6,845 nucleotides of DNA from Nitrosotalea sp. (GTDB lineage: Archaea; Thermoproteota; Nitrososphaeria; Nitrososphaerales; Nitrosopumilaceae), in the NCBI GenBank assembly GCA_022545805.1, contig JAKEIJ010000208.1:1-6845 (forward strand), in the 5' to 3' direction. Position 1 is the first letter of the stretch. Every line of letters starts with the position of its first letter. The notes beneath the pieces are model-generated. The model was not told where the DNA came from, did not search any database, and worked only from the letters and a program-made list of their open reading frames with translations. Position numbers and translations under genes: made by a program. Below, piece after piece: positions 5,762 through 6,845 of this stretch.

Positions 5762-6845
5762 TTATGCTACACCGAGCTCTGTAAATGTTTTGAGTGTCAA
5801 TCCATCAGTTGATTTTAGATTAGCCATTCTGTGGCCAATCAGATACCCAATTCCAGCTTGTTTTGCAGAGTCAACTAGTCGTTGTGTTATAATTCCATCT
5901 AGTATCAGATATCGTATTCCAGATCCTGGTGCAAGCTTACCTACAACCTCGCTTACTGGCACCTTGAAGAGTTGATTAGTACCATCATCAAGAGCTATTG
6001 CTTCCAATGACTCGTTTAGTTGTGGGTAAACCTTCTTTACAACAATAGCAATGGGTTCATCCTTTACATCTTTGAGCATTGGTTTTGCAGTCTCCTTTTT
6101 CATGTCTTCTGCGGTATCTTTTAGAATGTCTGCAATCTGTATAGGAGTAAGTTCTTCAACCTCTACACCTTCTGGTGCTCGATGTACCACATCTACGTTA
6201 ACAAGTGATTTTAGTTCTTTTAGTATGAACCCACCTGCTCTGTCTCCATCAAGGAATGCAACTACTTTGGCTTTAGAATCACAAAGTGACTTGATTGATT
6301 CATCAATTCTTGCACCTTCGATTGCAAGTGCATTATCAAAACCAGCTCGTAATAGATTTATCACATCTGCTCTTCCTTCTACAAGAATTATCCAAGGTGA
6401 ATCAAACACACCAGAACCGCATGCAAGTTTTTCTTTTCCAAATGATGCAAGCTTACCGGCAGAACCAACATCTGATACATCCTTGAGCATCTCTTCGCCT
6501 TCACTGATTGTTTTTGTAGACCACTTTTGCACAATATCCTTTGCTCTATCTACAATCTCTTTTTTCTTGGCAGTGCGTACATCATCAATTGCATCTAGTT
6601 TGAATGTTGCCTGGAAAGGACCTACCTTGTCAATGCTTTCGATAGCCGCTGCAATTAATGCAGCAGTGTTGATATCAGTACTCATAGGAATCAGCGCATC
6701 TCCCTTTGTTTGAGTAGACGAGGCCGTGGTATTGACTTCTATTCGTCCTACCTTCGACACCTTCTGGAGTTCATTCAGGTTCATTTCTGGGCCAAGCAGA
6801 CCTTCTGTCTGGCCAAAAATTGCGCCTATGATATCGGCTTTTTCA
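5762..6845 (-). CDS. dnaG: Archaeal DnaG primase (5'-partial, runs off the right edge)
   Basis: Archaeal DnaG-type TOPRIM protein. It has primase activity in vitro in some archaea and is also a subunit of the RNA-degrading exosome; which role dominates here is unknown. The frame continues without a stop to the window edge: upstream of the in-frame Met at 6784 there are 20 more codons reading EKADIIGAIFGQTEGLLGPE, a conserved part of the archaeal DnaG N-terminus. The ATG at 6784 is thus internal, and 360 residues are visible. Numbering from that Met, VGRIEVN lies at 12-18. The TOPRIM domain spans about 130-210, with ILVEGRADVINLL (133-145; catalytic Glu136, codon 6377-6379) and DGDRAGG (179-185; Asp179 and Asp181). 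The C-terminal region ends GHRMANLKSTDGLTLKTFTELGVA-like (317-340), as in other archaeal DnaG. Perhaps 20-30 residues are missing. rbkR follows 5 nt downstream on the same strand. Confidence 0.95.
   Translation of the reverse strand, partial: EKADIIGAIFGQTEGLLGPEMNLNELQKVSKVGRIEVNTTASSTQTKGDALIPMSTDINTAALIAAAIESIDKVGPFQATFKLDAIDDVRTAKKKEIVDRAKDIVQKWSTKTISEGEEMLKDVSDVGSAGKLASFGKEKLACGSGVFDSPWIILVEGRADVINLLRAGFDNALAIEGARIDESIKSLCDSKAKVVAFLDGDRAGGFILKELKSLVNVDVVHRAPEGVEVEELTPIQIADILKDTAEDMKKETAKPMLKDVKDEPIAIVVKKVYPQLNESLEAIALDDGTNQLFKVPVSEVVGKLAPGSGIRYLILDGIITQRLVDSAKQAGIGYLIGHRMANLKSTDGLTLKTFTELGVA

Noticed and set aside
5743..5765. Repeated AATTA around the rbkR start as a possible operator
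   Set aside because: The copies are short direct repeats in A+T-rich sequence with no dyad symmetry of useful length.
6051..6713. A 220-codon open frame on the + strand opposite dnaG
   Set aside because: Its product is very rich in Ser and Thr with no recognisable motif, as expected from antisense reading of a conserved gene. dnaG on the other strand has clear TOPRIM motifs across this stretch.
6782..6784. ATG at 6784 as the true start of dnaG
   Set aside because: The frame continues to the edge with conserved archaeal DnaG N-terminal sequence (GAIFGQTEGLLGPE), so this Met is internal.

Overview
The window reads as the genome of an ammonia-oxidising-type archaeon (Nitrososphaerota, formerly Thaumarchaeota; Nitrosopumilus-like is my best guess). 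The A+T-rich coding, the near absence of spacers and the GTG and TTG starts fit this. So do an archaeal-type DnaG primase, a diphthine synthase, carrier-protein (LysW) lysine biosynthesis and a CTP-dependent riboflavin kinase carrying a DNA-binding domain. The lineage is inferred from gene content and remembered family features, not from a search.

Region 1 (1-3320, + strand) is a tight lysine operon of the alpha-aminoadipate/LysW type. It holds a homocitrate synthase cut at its 5' end by the window edge, then lysW (54 aa, 1 nt downstream; too short to stand out as an ORF), lysX (GTG start, 4-nt overlap with lysW) and lysK (TTG start, 3-nt gap). Homocitrate synthase starts the pathway. LysX ligates alpha-aminoadipate to the C-terminus of LysW. 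LysK releases lysine from LysW at the end. LysZ, LysY and LysJ are not in the window. The LysW here ends in EDWGQ instead of the expected EDWGE, and I regard this as the most interesting single residue in the window.

Region 2 (3321-5064, + strand) begins with a 40-nt gap holding a TATA-like box, a Shine-Dalgarno-like stretch and a T7 run. It is followed by a diphthine synthase (dphB) with a C-terminal DUF357-like helical domain, and then by a cytidylyltransferase of the RibL/FAD synthetase type with an N-terminal winged helix.

Region 3 (5061-6845, - strand) is dnaG, whose 5' end lies beyond the right edge, followed 5 nt later by rbkR, a winged-helix/riboflavin kinase fusion. rbkR and the cytidylyltransferase converge and share one CTAG, which gives both their TAG stop codons and lies in the loop of a small perfect hairpin. 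If the cytidylyltransferase is an FAD synthetase, the two converging genes catalyse consecutive steps (riboflavin to FMN to FAD), and both carry winged-helix domains. This flavin enzyme/regulator pair, with DUF357 next to it, is the best candidate for an under-described system.

There is no gene-free stretch over 300 bases. I saw no tRNA, rRNA, CRISPR array, insertion sequence or phage feature.
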